A stretch of 64,000 nt of DNA from Palleronia marisminoris (GCF_900172315.1 NZ_FWFV01000008.1:124001-188000), one strand, 5' to 3'. Positions 43,998-53,287 are shown, counted from the stretch's first letter. Made by a program: numbers and translations. Notes: generated by a model not told the origin, from the letters alone.

Positions 43998-44318
43998 TCA
44001 GTCGGCCTCGACCTCGGCTTGCGCCCGCGCCTCGGCCTCGCGCGCATAGTCCTCGAGTCTCTGGGCGAGATCCTCCGGGTTCGCGCCGGTTTCATCGGCC
44101 ACGGCGCGCAGGAATGCGGTCTCGCCCTCGGGGGCGAAGCCGGCCTTGAGAAGGCGGCGCACCGTGCCGGGTCCGTCGGGTATTGCGCGGTGCGACTCTC
44201 CGACCGCCCACTCGGCCAGTTGACGCTGTGCCCGGGCGCGGATCGAGAGGCGGAGGTCCGCCTCGAGCGCCCAGGGCTCGCCCAGGGCCTGGAAGCGGTC
44301 GTCTAGGATGGACGTCAT
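43998..44318 (-). CDS. DUF1476-like protein (divergent ATP synthase zeta inhibitor family)
   Basis: All-helical protein of 106 residues: [20 protein letters not shown], then [21 protein letters not shown]. The spacing of DDR, the acidic segment and RARA..LAEWA matches the alphaproteobacterial DUF1476/zeta subunit family (DDREKAFE...ARRNKLLGLWAAE), but many positions differ. Zeta inhibits F1-ATPase in Paracoccus and relatives. The position next to purC is the usual one for DUF1476. Because of the divergence, loss of the inhibitory N-terminus or a paralogue is possible. Confidence 0.6.
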   Translation of the reverse strand: MTSILDDRFQALGEPWALEADLRLSIRARAQRQLAEWAVGESHRAIPDGPGTVRRLLKAGFAPEGETAFLRAVADETGANPEDLAQRLEDYAREAEARAQAEVEAD

Positions 44319-44431
44319 CGGCAGCTCTCCTGTGTCGGTCCGTCGCGGGCGCGCGGGCGGGTGGTGCCGTTCTTGCCGCATGGCGGCGATTGCCATATAG
44401 GCGAGGCCTGACACCGCGAAAGGTTTTTCTC

Positions 44432-45196
44432 ATGGCGCGCCGCAAGAAGATCTACGAAGGCAAGGCCAAGATACTCTACGAAGGCCCCGAGCCCGGGACC
44501 ATCGTGCAGTATTTCAAGGACGATGCCACCGCGTTCAACGCCGAGAAGCGGGCGACGATCGAGGGCAAGGGCGTCCTGAACAACCGCCTGAGCGAGTTCT
44601 TCATGAAGGGCCTGGGCCAGATCGGCGTGCCGACCCACTTCATCAAGCGGCTTAACATGCGCGAACAACTCGTCCGCCAGGTCGAGATCATCCCGCTGGA
44701 AGTCATCGTGCGCAACTTCGCCGCCGGGTCGCTGTCGACGCGCCTGGGTCTGGCCGAAGGCACCGCGCTGCCGCGGCCGATCGTCGAATTCTGCCTCAAG
44801 GACGACAAGCTCGGCGATCCTTTCGTGTCGGAAGAGCACATCATGGCCTTCGGCTGGGCCGCCCAGCAGGATCTGGACGACATGGTCGCCCTTGCGCTGC
44901 GGGTGAACGACTTCATGTCCGGCGTGATGATGGCCGTCGGTATCAAGCTGGTGGACTTCAAGATCGAGATCGGCCGCGTCTGGGACAACGACTACCAGCG
45001 CCTGATCGTCGCGGACGAGATCAGCCCCGACAGCTGCCGCCTGTGGGACATGGAGACCGGCCAGAAGCTGGACAAGGACGTGTTCCGCCGCGACCTGGGC
45101 AACCTGACCGATGCCTATACCGAGGTGGCCCGGCGTCTGGGCGTTCTGCCTTCGAACGTGACGCACGCGGCGAAGAAGCCCACGCTGATCAACTGA
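44432..45196 (+). CDS. purC: Phosphoribosylaminoimidazole-succinocarboxamide synthase
   Basis: SAICAR synthetase of 254 residues, the short bacterial form. Motifs are [13 protein letters not shown] at the N-terminus, [28 protein letters not shown] and [13 protein letters not shown]. It ligates aspartate to CAIR using ATP in purine synthesis. GAAAGG precedes the ATG. It starts the rightward purine set purC-purS-NT5C-purQ, with a 118-nt gap before purS. Confidence 0.97.
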   Translation: MARRKKIYEGKAKILYEGPEPGTIVQYFKDDATAFNAEKRATIEGKGVLNNRLSEFFMKGLGQIGVPTHFIKRLNMREQLVRQVEIIPLEVIVRNFAAGSLSTRLGLAEGTALPRPIVEFCLKDDKLGDPFVSEEHIMAFGWAAQQDLDDMVALALRVNDFMSGVMMAVGIKLVDFKIEIGRVWDNDYQRLIVADEISPDSCRLWDMETGQKLDKDVFRRDLGNLTDAYTEVARRLGVLPSNVTHAAKKPTLIN

Positions 45197-45314
45197 ACGG
45201 CCCGCATGGCGCGCGGTGCGCCATGCGACGGCCCTGTGGCGCCAAGCGGTTGTCGGCGTGGCCGCTTCGCGCTATTCGCGCGACGAAATACCAAGCGCCA
45301 AAGAGGTATCGGTC

Positions 45315-45542
45315 ATGAAGGCACGGGTCCACGTGATGCTGAAGAACGGGGTGCTCGACCCGCAGGGCGAGGCCATCCGCCATGCGCTCGGCTCCATGGG
45401 GTTCGATGGCGTCGAGGGCGTGCGCCAGGGCAAGGTGATCGAGCTGGACCTGGCCGACGGCACCTCCGAAGAGCAGGTCGCCCAGATGTGCGAGCGGCTT
45501 CTCGCGAACACCGTGATCGAAAGCTACAGGATCGAGATGTGA
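45315..45542 (+). CDS. purS: Phosphoribosylformylglycinamidine synthase subunit PurS
   Basis: Small structural subunit of 75 residues in the split FGAM synthase PurSQL. It contains [31 protein letters not shown] and [16 protein letters not shown], the typical PurS pattern. AAGAGG lies upstream of the ATG. Its stop overlaps the start of the deoxyribonucleotidase gene by one base. The large subunit PurL is not in the window. Confidence 0.95.
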   Translation: MKARVHVMLKNGVLDPQGEAIRHALGSMGFDGVEGVRQGKVIELDLADGTSEEQVAQMCERLLANTVIESYRIEM

Positions 45543-46078
45543 TGCGCATCGCCATCGACATGGACGAGGTCATGACCGACACGCACGCGGCCAAGTACGC
45601 GCTGTTCGCGTCGCGTGGTTGCGCGCCGTCGGACGAGGACCTCGCCGGACGCAAGCTGAGCGACCTGGCGCCCGCCGAGGTTACCGCGGCCGTCGAATGC
45701 GAGATGCACAAGGGCTTCTTCTTCGCGAACCTCCAGCCGATGGACGGCGCGGCCGAGGCCGTGGCTTCCCTGGTCGAGCGGCACGAGATCTTCGTGGCCA
45801 CGGCGGCGATGGATTATCCGGCCTCGATCCCGCACAAGATCGCCTGGCTGGCGAAGCATTTCCCCTTCATCGACCCGCAGAACTACGTCTTCTGCGGCAA
45901 CAAGGGCATCCTGCAGGCGGACATCCTGATCGACGACTCTCCCCGGCATTTCCCAGGCTTCTCGGGCAAGGGCGTCTGCTTCAAGGCGCTGCACAATCAC
46001 GGGACGGAGGTGGCGCTGCGGCTCGATCACTGGTCGGACGCGGCAGAGCTGATCACGGAACTGGAGCGTCAGGCATGA
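45542..46078 (+). CDS. 5'(3')-deoxyribonucleotidase-like HAD phosphatase
   Basis: HAD-superfamily protein of 178 residues. The catalytic DxDxV motif is [11 protein letters not shown] near residues 3-13, followed by a helical cap and the third motif [11 protein letters not shown], with a Thr/Ser in [10 protein letters not shown]. This pattern belongs to NT5C-type deoxyribonucleotidases, which dephosphorylate dNMPs. It sits between purS and purQ with 1-nt and 4-nt overlaps, so it must be cotranslated with purine-synthesis proteins. A role in limiting nucleotide pools is plausible but inferred. Confidence 0.85.
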   Translation: MRIAIDMDEVMTDTHAAKYALFASRGCAPSDEDLAGRKLSDLAPAEVTAAVECEMHKGFFFANLQPMDGAAEAVASLVERHEIFVATAAMDYPASIPHKIAWLAKHFPFIDPQNYVFCGNKGILQADILIDDSPRHFPGFSGKGVCFKALHNHGTEVALRLDHWSDAAELITELERQA

Positions 46079-46743
46079 AGGCCGCCGTCATCGTCTTTCC
46101 CGGATCGAACTGCGACCGGGACCTCGCGGGCGCCTTCAAGGCTGCCGGTCTCGAAACCACGATGGTCTGGCACAAGGACGCGACCCTGCCCGAGGGCGTG
46201 GATATCGTCGGTGTCCCGGGCGGGTTCTCCTACGGGGACTACCTGCGCTCGGGGGCGATCGCGGCGCAGTCGCCGATCTGCCGGGCGGTCGCGGACCATG
46301 CGGTGCGCGGCGGCTACGTGCTGGGCATCTGCAACGGCTTCCAGGTGCTGACCGAGATGCAGCTTCTGCCGGGTGCGCTGATGCGCAACCAGCGGATCAA
46401 GTATATCTGCCGCACCGTCCCGCTGATCGTGGGTGAGGCCGACAGCGTCTTCACCGCCGGCTACGAGGCTGGGCAACGCATCGAGATCCCCATCGCGCAT
46501 CACGACGGCAACTATACCGCCGACCAGGTTACGCTGGCAAAACTGCGGGGCGAGGGGCGGGTGGCCTTCACCTATGCCGAGAACCCGAACGGGTCGCATC
46601 ACGACATCGCCGGCATCGTCAGCGAGAATGGCCGCGTGCTTGGCATGATGCCGCATCCCGAACGGGCCGCTGACCCGGTGCTGGGGAATACCGACGGGCG
46701 GGCGCTGTTCGCCGGGTTGGTGGATGCGCTGGCCACTGCGTGA
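46075..46743 (+). CDS. purQ: Phosphoribosylformylglycinamidine synthase subunit PurQ
   Basis: Class I glutamine amidotransferase of 222 residues that supplies ammonia to PurL. The nucleophile Cys is in [14 protein letters not shown], the oxyanion strand has [16 protein letters not shown], and the His/Glu pair is in [11 protein letters not shown]. It starts [16 protein letters not shown], a strong family N-terminus. It overlaps the deoxyribonucleotidase gene by four bases. Confidence 0.97.
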   Translation: MKAAVIVFPGSNCDRDLAGAFKAAGLETTMVWHKDATLPEGVDIVGVPGGFSYGDYLRSGAIAAQSPICRAVADHAVRGGYVLGICNGFQVLTEMQLLPGALMRNQRIKYICRTVPLIVGEADSVFTAGYEAGQRIEIPIAHHDGNYTADQVTLAKLRGEGRVAFTYAENPNGSHHDIAGIVSENGRVLGMMPHPERAADPVLGNTDGRALFAGLVDALATA

Positions 46744-46780
46744 GGTTGTGAGCGCCGCTTCGGCGTTGTAACCAAGGCAG

Positions 46781-48535
46781 ATGACCGAGGCCCCCGATAC
46801 CCTCGCCCGACGCGAATGGCGCCGGCGCTGGCTGCTTCGCAGTGCGGTTGCGCTTGTCTTCGTCGTGGCTGTCGCCACGGTCTGGGTCAGCAACAGGTTC
46901 CTCACCGAGCGTTTCACCGAAAGCACCCGGAACCGGGCCGAGGTGCGGCTTGCGCTCTATTCCGGGAACCTGATGAGCGCGTTGCAGCGGGCCAGCGTGG
47001 TGCCGCTGCTGCTCAGCCGCGATCCGGCGCTGATCGGGGCGCTGAACAGCAGCGATTACACGCAGACGACCCAGCGCTTGATCTCGTACCTGGACGAGAT
47101 CGGTGCCGCCTCGCTGATGCTCCTGGACGAGGGCGGCCGCGTGGTCGCCGCGACCGACCGCAACTTCCTGGGCGCCGCGCGGGGATCCGAAGCGTATTTC
47201 GTCAATGCGCAACGTTCGCCCGACACCGTGTTCACCACGACGCGCGCCGAAAGCGGGGCCTTCAACTTCTCGTATTCCCGCCGGGTCGAGATCGAGGGCG
47301 AGCTCATCGGCGTGATCGTCGTGGGCGTGGCGTTGCGGCAGTTCGAACAGAGCTGGGCAGGGTTCTCGGACGCGGTCATGGTGACCGACAGCGAGGGGCA
47401 GATCGTCCTCGCCACCGAAAGCCGTTGGCGCGGCCTCACCGAGGAAGAGGCGTTGGCCCGCCGCTCGGCCACCGGCGCGATCCAGCGGGCGATCCAAGCC
47501 ACGGCCGATTGGTCCGTGGTGCCGGTGGACGCCTATGTCGGCGGCGAGGCGGTGATGCGCCAATCCACCCGAATCCCGTTCCAGGGCTGGCGGATGACCT
47601 CCTTCACCACCTATGCCAGCGTGCGCGAGAAGGTGAACGGGGTCCTCGCGCTCGAGATCATGGGGTTCGCGCTGCTGCTGGCCGGGGGCTCGTTCCTGGT
47701 CAGTCGCAAGGCGCTGAGCCGGGTGAGCTTCTTCCAGCGCGAAAGCCTCGAGCTGCGCCGCCTGAACGCTGCGCTGCAACGCGCCGTGGCCGAGCGGGAG
47801 CGGGCCGAGAAGCACCTGCAGGTCGCCGAGCAGACGGTCGCGCAGACCTCGAAGCTGGCCGTGCTGGGCGAGATGTCGGCCTCGGTCAGCCACGAACTGA
47901 ACCAGCCGCTCGCCGCGATGAAGACGTATCTCGCCGGCGCGCGCCTTCTGGTGCAGCGCAAGCGCCACGAAGAGGCGCTCGCCTCGTTCCACCGGATCGA
48001 CGACCTGATCGAGCGGATGGGTGCGATCACCCGGCAGCTCAAGTCCTATGCCCGCAAGGGCGGCACCGCGTTCGAGCCTGTGGACCTGCGCGATTGCCTG
48101 TCGGGCGCGCTGGCGCTGATGGAGCCGCAGCTGAAGACGCGGAACATCAGGATCGAGCGCACCGTCCCGCCCGAGCCGGTGCTGGTCCTGGCCGACCGCA
48201 TCCGCATCGAGCAGGTGGTCGTGAACCTGCTGAAGAACGCCGTGGACGCGACCGACGAGGTCAAGAGGCCCTCGATCGAGCTTCTGCTCTCGGCGGGAGA
48301 TGACGCATATCTGACCGTGCGCGACAACGGCCACGGCATTACCGACCTCGAACAGCTCTTCGAGCCGTTCTATACCACCAAGGCGCCGGGCGACGGCACC
48401 GGTCTGGGTCTTGCGATCTCGTCCGGGATCATTGCAGATCTGGGCGGCCGCCTGACGGCACGGAACAGCCCCGATGGCGGGGCCGTTTTTGAAATCGAGA
48501 TGCCATTGTGGCAGAACGTAAAGGCAGCGGAGTAG
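46781..48535 (+). CDS. DctB-like sensor histidine kinase
   Basis: Membrane sensor kinase of 584 residues. Helices at about 18-36 and 287-306 flank a large periplasmic dCache/PAS-like sensor domain (about 40-280). A cytoplasmic coiled coil (315-355) leads to the HisKA box with H371 in SVSHELNQPLAAMKTYLAG. The HATPase domain follows: N-box NLLKNAVDA, G1 DNGHGI, and G2 GDGTGLGLAISSGI. The architecture is that of DctB, which senses C4-dicarboxylates, but the ligand here is unknown. It forms a pair with the next gene three bases away. Confidence 0.9.
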   Translation: MTEAPDTLARREWRRRWLLRSAVALVFVVAVATVWVSNRFLTERFTESTRNRAEVRLALYSGNLMSALQRASVVPLLLSRDPALIGALNSSDYTQTTQRLISYLDEIGAASLMLLDEGGRVVAATDRNFLGAARGSEAYFVNAQRSPDTVFTTTRAESGAFNFSYSRRVEIEGELIGVIVVGVALRQFEQSWAGFSDAVMVTDSEGQIVLATESRWRGLTEEEALARRSATGAIQRAIQATADWSVVPVDAYVGGEAVMRQSTRIPFQGWRMTSFTTYASVREKVNGVLALEIMGFALLLAGGSFLVSRKALSRVSFFQRESLELRRLNAALQRAVAERERAEKHLQVAEQTVAQTSKLAVLGEMSASVSHELNQPLAAMKTYLAGARLLVQRKRHEEALASFHRIDDLIERMGAITRQLKSYARKGGTAFEPVDLRDCLSGALALMEPQLKTRNIRIERTVPPEPVLVLADRIRIEQVVVNLLKNAVDATDEVKRPSIELLLSAGDDAYLTVRDNGHGITDLEQLFEPFYTTKAPGDGTGLGLAISSGIIADLGGRLTARNSPDGGAVFEIEMPLWQNVKAAE

Positions 48536-48538
48536 TCG

Positions 48539-49870
48539 ATGGCCCATGCCATGAAGATCGCGATCGTGGACGACGAGAAGGACATGCGGCAGTCGGTCAG
48601 CCAGTGGCTTGCCCTGTCGGGCTACGACACCGAGACATTCGCCAATGCCGAGGACGCGCTGAAGGGAATCGGGCCGGACTACGCCGGCATCGTCATCTCG
48701 GACATCAAGATGCCGGGGATGGACGGGATGGCGTTCCTCAAGCGGGTCATGTCCGTGGACAGCGCACTGCCCGTCATCATGATCACCGGCCATGGCGACG
48801 TGCCCATGGCGGTCGAGGCGATGCGTGTGGGCGCGTTCGATTTCCTGGAGAAGCCGTTCAACCCAGAGCGGATGACCGAACTGGCCAAGAAGGCCACGAA
48901 CGCGCGGCGGCTGACGCTGGACAACCGCGAGCTTCGGCGCGAGCTGGGCGACCCCTCGGGCATCATGAAGAAGCTGATCGGCGCGTCCCCGGTGATGGAG
49001 CGGCTGCGCGAGGATATCCTCGACCTGGGACAGGCCGACGGCCACGTGCTGATCGACGGCGAGACCGGGACGGGCAAGACGCTGACCGCCCACGCGCTGC
49101 ACGCGGTCGGCGCCAAGGCCAAGCAGAAATTCGTCCTGTTCTCCTGCGCAGGGCAGAACGAGGCGACGCTGGCCGAACGCCTGTTCGGACCGAGCGAGAC
49201 GGACGTGCCGCTGATCGAGCAGGCCCGTGGCGGAACGCTGGTGGTCGAGGATATCGACGCGCTGCCCCCGTCGCTCCAGGCGCGGCTTCTGACGTGGATG
49301 AACGACCAGGGCAGCCCGGCCGAGACGCGGGTGATCGCGATCTCGAACCTCTCCGAGCAGGGCAAGACCTGCGAGGACGTGCTTCGCCCCGACCTCTATT
49401 ACCGGCTCGCGGCGATGAAGATCACCCTGCCGCCGCTGCGCTCGCGCGGCGAGGACATCCTGACGCTCTTCATCCGCTTCGCCGAGCAGGCGGCCGAGGA
49501 TTACGGCGGTGCGGCGCCCGAGCTTTCCGCACAGGAGGCCGCGCAGCTTCTGCAGGCGCCGTGGCCCGGCAACATCCGGCAACTCGTCAACGTGGCCGAA
49601 CGTGCCGCCATGCAGAACCGGCGTGGGACGGGCACGATTTCGTCCCTGCTGATGGTCGGCGAAGACGATGGCGACCCTGGCATGACGACAGAGGGCAAGC
49701 CCCTGAAGGAGTATGTCGAGGCGTTCGAGAGGATGCTGATCGACAACACGATGCGCCGTCACAAGGGGTCAATCGTTGCCGTCATGGACGAGCTTTGCCT
49801 GCCCCGGCGCACGCTTAACGAGAAGATGGCCAAGTACGGCCTGAGCCGCTCGGACTACCTGAGCAGCTGA
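48539..49870 (+). CDS. DctD-like AAA+ response regulator lacking the GAFTGA loop
   Basis: Response regulator of 443 residues. The receiver (1-120) has D55 in VISDIKMPGMDG and K105. The AAA+ domain (about 145-350) has Walker A GETGTGKT (174-181). The sigma-54-contacting GAFTGA motif is missing: AERLFGPSETDVPLIEQARG takes its place, shortened. Walker B is inverted from the usual DE to ED (VVEDID, 235-240). The Fis-type HTH is at about 409-435. Without GAFTGA it should not remodel sigma-54 holoenzyme, so it may activate sigma-70 promoters, as reported for Rhodobacter capsulatus NtrC, or act as a repressor. Confidence 0.9.
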   Translation: MAHAMKIAIVDDEKDMRQSVSQWLALSGYDTETFANAEDALKGIGPDYAGIVISDIKMPGMDGMAFLKRVMSVDSALPVIMITGHGDVPMAVEAMRVGAFDFLEKPFNPERMTELAKKATNARRLTLDNRELRRELGDPSGIMKKLIGASPVMERLREDILDLGQADGHVLIDGETGTGKTLTAHALHAVGAKAKQKFVLFSCAGQNEATLAERLFGPSETDVPLIEQARGGTLVVEDIDALPPSLQARLLTWMNDQGSPAETRVIAISNLSEQGKTCEDVLRPDLYYRLAAMKITLPPLRSRGEDILTLFIRFAEQAAEDYGGAAPELSAQEAAQLLQAPWPGNIRQLVNVAERAAMQNRRGTGTISSLLMVGEDDGDPGMTTEGKPLKEYVEAFERMLIDNTMRRHKGSIVAVMDELCLPRRTLNEKMAKYGLSRSDYLSS

Positions 49871-49874
49871 ACGA

Positions 49875-49908
49875 CAGACAGGGCGCTGCGGTCGCAGCGC
49901 CCTGTCTG
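49875..49908. terminator. Long perfect inverted repeat after the response regulator gene
   Basis: Two 16-nt perfect arms (CAGACAGGGCGCTGCG and its complement) enclose a 2-nt centre, giving a stem of about 15 bp with a 4-nt loop. It starts four bases past the stop. No U run follows, so it is probably a Rho-assisted terminator or an RNA 3'-end barrier. Confidence 0.65.
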
Positions 49909-49930
49909 ATGCATTCGGCGCAACTTCTCA

Positions 49931-49960
49931 TTGTCATTTCTGTGTATTCCGACGTAGTAT
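49931..49960 (+). promoter_or_regulatory. Candidate sigma-70 promoter for rne
   Basis: TTGTCA (49931-49936), 18-nt spacer, TAGTAT (49955-49960), inside an unusually AT-rich stretch just after the upstream terminator. Transcription starting near 49967 would give a leader of about 325 nt to the rne ATG. Confidence 0.55.
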
Positions 49961-50291
49961 GTCCCATCGGGACCGTGCGTTCGCCGCAAGGCAGCGTCGT
50001 TTCCGGAATGATTTCGCTGACGGCGACCCGTTTTCCGGGGCCGATCAGGCAGATCGCTGCCCTGACCGCTTGAAACGTGCGAGGGGCCCCCGTTCATTGG
50101 CGCGGCCTCGAGTCGCGCCGGAGTAGTATTGCGATGCGCCGCGCCACCCCGACATCCAGCCCGTACCGTCTGCCAGTGGCAGGGCGGGGGCTTTCGGACC
50201 GCGCAAGCATCGCCCCACCTCAAAACGCCGGCCGATCACGTGCGACGCCCCCCGGGGGGCGCCCGTCCGCCTGCGTACGGATATCGTTTAC
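49961..50291 (+). promoter_or_regulatory. Long untranslated leader of rne (part of a 420-bp gene-free gap)
   Basis: No convincing gene is seen between 49871 and 50291. The leader is GC-rich, with stop codons in short frames and several stem-forming parts. These include the 16-nt palindrome CGCCCCCC/GGGGGGCG at 50246-50261, about 30 nt before the start codon. The rne ATG has no clear Shine-Dalgarno. RNase E controls its own mRNA through a long 5' leader in Escherichia coli, and the length here is similar. A comparable autoregulation is inferred. Confidence 0.55.
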
Positions 50292-52889
50292 ATGGCAAAG
50301 AAGATGCTCATCGATGCCACCCACGCGGAAGAGACCCGCGTCGTGGTGGTGGACGGCAACAAGGTCGAGGAATTCGACTTCGAATCCGAGAACAAGCGCC
50401 AGCTCGCCGGCAATATCTATCTAGCGAAGGTTACCCGCGTGGAGCCGTCGCTCCAGGCGGCCTTCGTGGATTACGGCGGCAACCGGCACGGCTTCCTCGC
50501 CTTCTCGGAAATCCACCCCGACTACTACCAGATCCCGGTCGCCGATCGTCAGGCCCTCATTGCCGAAGAGCAGGAAGAAGCTGACGCCGAAGCCGCGCGC
50601 GACGATCGTGACGACGCGCGCCGCGCGGGCGACGAGAGCACGCCCGAGGGCGACGACCTCGCCGAGGCCCGCACCGCCGCCATCGCCGAAGGCATCCCCG
50701 GCATGGACGTGGTCGACGTCGCCGATGCCGAGGGCGCAACCTCGCCCGAGGCCGATCCGCGCGACGAGGGCAACAGGCGCGATGCGTCGCGGCACGACGA
50801 CTCGATCGAGTCGGTCGCCGACGACGACGTGCAGGACGAGGTGCGCCCCGCCCGCAAGCCGCGTGCCAAGCGCTACAAGATCCAGGAAGTCGTCAAGGTC
50901 CGCCAGATCCTTCTGGTCCAGGTCGTCAAGGAAGAGCGTGGCAACAAGGGCGCCGCGCTGACCACCTACCTGTCGCTGGCCGGCCGCTACTGCGTGCTGA
51001 TGCCCAACACGGCCCGTGGCGGCGGGATCAGCCGCAAGATCACCAGCGCCGCCGACCGCAAGAAGCTGAAGGAGATCGCGTCCTCCTTCAACGTTCCGCG
51101 CGGCGCGGGCCTCATCATCCGCACCGCCGGGGCCCGGCGCACCAAGACCGAGATCAAGCGCGACTACGAATACCTGCAGCGCATGTGGGAGCAGATCCGC
51201 GAGCTGACGCTGCAATCCGTGGCACCCGCGCCGATCTACGAGGAAGGCAACCTCATCAAGCGGTCGATCCGCGATCTGTATAACCGCGAGATCGACGAGG
51301 TCTGGGTGGAGGGCGAGCTTGGCTATCGCACCGCCAAGGACTTCATGAAAATGATCATGCCGTCCCATGCGCGCAACGTGAAGCACTACGTCGATCAGCT
51401 GCCGCTGTTCGCGCGGCACCAGGTCGAAAGCTACCTGTCGGCCATGTACAACCCGACGGTGCAGCTTCCCTCGGGTGGCTACATCGTCATCGGCGTGACC
51501 GAGGCGCTGGTTGCGATCGACGTGAACTCGGGTCGGGCGACCAAGGAAGGCTCCATCGAGGAGACCGCCTACAAGACCAACATGGAGGCCGCCGAAGAGG
51601 TGGCCCGCCAGTTGCGCCTGCGTGACCTGGCCGGCCTGATCGTGATCGACTTCATCGACATGGAAGACCGCAAGCACAACGCGAATGTCGAGAAGCACTT
51701 CAAGGACAAGCTGAAGACAGACCGGGCCCGTATCCAGGTGGGCAAGATCAGCGGCTTCGGCCTGCTGGAGATGTCGCGCCAGCGACTGCGTCCGGGGATG
51801 ATCGAGGCGACGACCCAGCCTTGCCCGCATTGCCACGGCACGGGCCTGTTGCGTTCGGACGAGAACGTCGCGCTGTCCATCCTGAGGCAGCTCGAGGAAG
51901 AAGGGACGCGCAAGAAGACCAAGGAGGTTTGTGTCACCGTCCCCGTGGTCATCTGCAACTACCTGATGAACCACAAGCGCGAGCATATCGCGATGATCGA
52001 GGCGCGCTACGGCATGGCCGTGCGGCTCGAGGCCGACCCGACCCTCATCAGCCCGGACTTCAAGGTCGAGAAGCTGAAGCACCAGACGATCCGCGTGGTC
52101 GAGCAAACCGCCGCGATCACGTCGGAATCAGCCTCGATGGACGATCCCGAAGACGAACCGATCGAGGTCGATGCCTCCGAAGCGCCGCCCGCGCCGGAAG
52201 CGGCCGATGAGCCTGAAGCGCCGGAGCCAGCGAAAGCGCCCGAGGCATCGGATGATGACCAGCCCAAGAAGAAGCGTCGGCGTCGTCGGCGTCGCCGGGG
52301 TGGCAAGGCCAATGGCGAGAACGGGAACGGCGAAAACGGCAATGGCGACGAAGACGAGTCGGACGATGACGATCAGGACGACAGCTCTTCCGACCAGGCC
52401 GCGGATGCGCCCGAGGACACGGACGAGAAGCCCAAGCGCCGCCGGACCCGCTCGCGGTCGCGCAAGAAGACCGATGCGGATGAAACGCCGAAGGTCGACA
52501 GCCCCGTAAGCGCGGCCGTCTCGGAAGAGATCGTCGAGGCCACCGCCGTCGCCCCGGCAAACCCGCAAGGCGGCGATGAAGCCGGCGCAGCACATGCGGA
52601 CGAGCCGACGACGCAGCAGCCCGAACCCGCAGCGCCCGAGCCGGCTGAACCGGTGGCCGAGGCTCCGTTGCCGGCCGAAGCGGCGCCCGAGGCCGATCAG
52701 GAGCCGCAGGAGGCCGATCAGGAAGTGACCGACATCTCCTCTCCGGTGAACGAGGAGGTCGCCCAGTCGATCACCGAGGACACCCCCGTCGCGCCCCCCG
52801 CGCCCGAGCGGGAGCCCGAGATGGCCGATGGAGACGGTGAGGACGACGGGAAGCCCAAGCGCCGCGGCTGGTGGTCGCTGCGCAAGTAA
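50292..52889 (+). CDS. rne: Ribonuclease E (Rne/Rng family)
   Basis: Endoribonuclease of 865 residues, core of the RNA degradosome. The N-terminal RNase H/S1 region starts MAKKMLIDATHAEETRVVVV and contains the long acidic insert seen in alphaproteobacteria (about 95-190). Catalytic acidic residues are in AIDVNSGRAT (about 410) and VIDFIDMED (about 453). The Zn-link is CPHC (about 511-514) in TQPCPHCHGTG. The C-terminal third is low-complexity and acidic with an Arg-rich RNA-binding patch (KKKRRRRRRRRGGK, about 658-672). The protein ends with KPKRRGWWSLRK. It is preceded by a long leader and followed by a clear terminator. Confidence 0.96.
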   Translation: MAKKMLIDATHAEETRVVVVDGNKVEEFDFESENKRQLAGNIYLAKVTRVEPSLQAAFVDYGGNRHGFLAFSEIHPDYYQIPVADRQALIAEEQEEADAEAARDDRDDARRAGDESTPEGDDLAEARTAAIAEGIPGMDVVDVADAEGATSPEADPRDEGNRRDASRHDDSIESVADDDVQDEVRPARKPRAKRYKIQEVVKVRQILLVQVVKEERGNKGAALTTYLSLAGRYCVLMPNTARGGGISRKITSAADRKKLKEIASSFNVPRGAGLIIRTAGARRTKTEIKRDYEYLQRMWEQIRELTLQSVAPAPIYEEGNLIKRSIRDLYNREIDEVWVEGELGYRTAKDFMKMIMPSHARNVKHYVDQLPLFARHQVESYLSAMYNPTVQLPSGGYIVIGVTEALVAIDVNSGRATKEGSIEETAYKTNMEAAEEVARQLRLRDLAGLIVIDFIDMEDRKHNANVEKHFKDKLKTDRARIQVGKISGFGLLEMSRQRLRPGMIEATTQPCPHCHGTGLLRSDENVALSILRQLEEEGTRKKTKEVCVTVPVVICNYLMNHKREHIAMIEARYGMAVRLEADPTLISPDFKVEKLKHQTIRVVEQTAAITSESASMDDPEDEPIEVDASEAPPAPEAADEPEAPEPAKAPEASDDDQPKKKRRRRRRRRGGKANGENGNGENGNGDEDESDDDDQDDSSSDQAADAPEDTDEKPKRRRTRSRSRKKTDADETPKVDSPVSAAVSEEIVEATAVAPANPQGGDEAGAAHADEPTTQQPEPAAPEPAEPVAEAPLPAEAAPEADQEPQEADQEVTDISSPVNEEVAQSITEDTPVAPPAPEREPEMADGDGEDDGKPKRRGWWSLRK

Positions 52890-52896
52890 AGCCAAG

Positions 52897-52925
52897 GGGC
52901 TGCGACATCGTTCGCGGCCCTTTTT
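52897..52925 (+). terminator. Intrinsic terminator of rne
   Basis: GGGCTGCGA (52897-52905) pairs with TCGCGGCCC (52912-52920) through nine positions with one G-U, 6-nt loop, followed directly by T5. It begins eight bases after the rne stop and is the best intrinsic terminator in the window. Confidence 0.85.
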
Positions 52926-52946
52926 CTTTCGGACGCGGCCCGTCCG

Positions 52947-53174
52947 TCAGTTCTTGCGGATCAGGTAGGTTTGCGCGGCGCCCTCGTCCGACTGGGCCAC
53001 CAAGGTATGGCCGGCTTCCGCGCAGAAATGCGGGATATCCACCACGGCGGCCGGATCGTCGGCCAGCACACGCAGCACGGCTCCGGAGGGCATCGCTTGA
53101 AGTCGCTTGCGCGCCTTCAGCACGGGCAAGGGGCACAAGAGGCCGAGCGCGTCGAGTTCGTCATCATGTTCCAT
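52947..53174 (-). CDS. TusA-family sulfurtransferase
   Basis: Sulfur carrier of 75 residues with the CPxP motif (LCPLPVLK, Cys14) and a ferredoxin-like two-layer fold. AGAGG precedes the ATG at 53174. TusA-like proteins pass persulfide sulfur for tRNA thiolation, molybdenum cofactor or sulfur oxidation. It is divergent from ccdA with a 113-nt gap, and converges with rne. No other tus genes are near, so its pathway is open. Confidence 0.9.
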   Translation of the reverse strand: MEHDDELDALGLLCPLPVLKARKRLQAMPSGAVLRVLADDPAAVVDIPHFCAEAGHTLVAQSDEGAAQTYLIRKN

Positions 53175-53287
53175 GCCGCCTCTATCCCATCTGCGCGCGG
53201 GGTTGTCCCGACCCTTTTGCCGCGCCGCCACGGCGATGTGAGGTTTGCCCCCGTGACGCCCGCGCGCGGGCAGGCTAGAGCTTGGCC

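Noticed and set aside
52260-52480. Possible repeat array in the rne 3' part (CGTCGGCGTCGTCGGCG and AACGGC runs)
   Set aside because: It is in frame and explained by Arg-rich and Asn/Gly-rich low complexity of RNase E tails.
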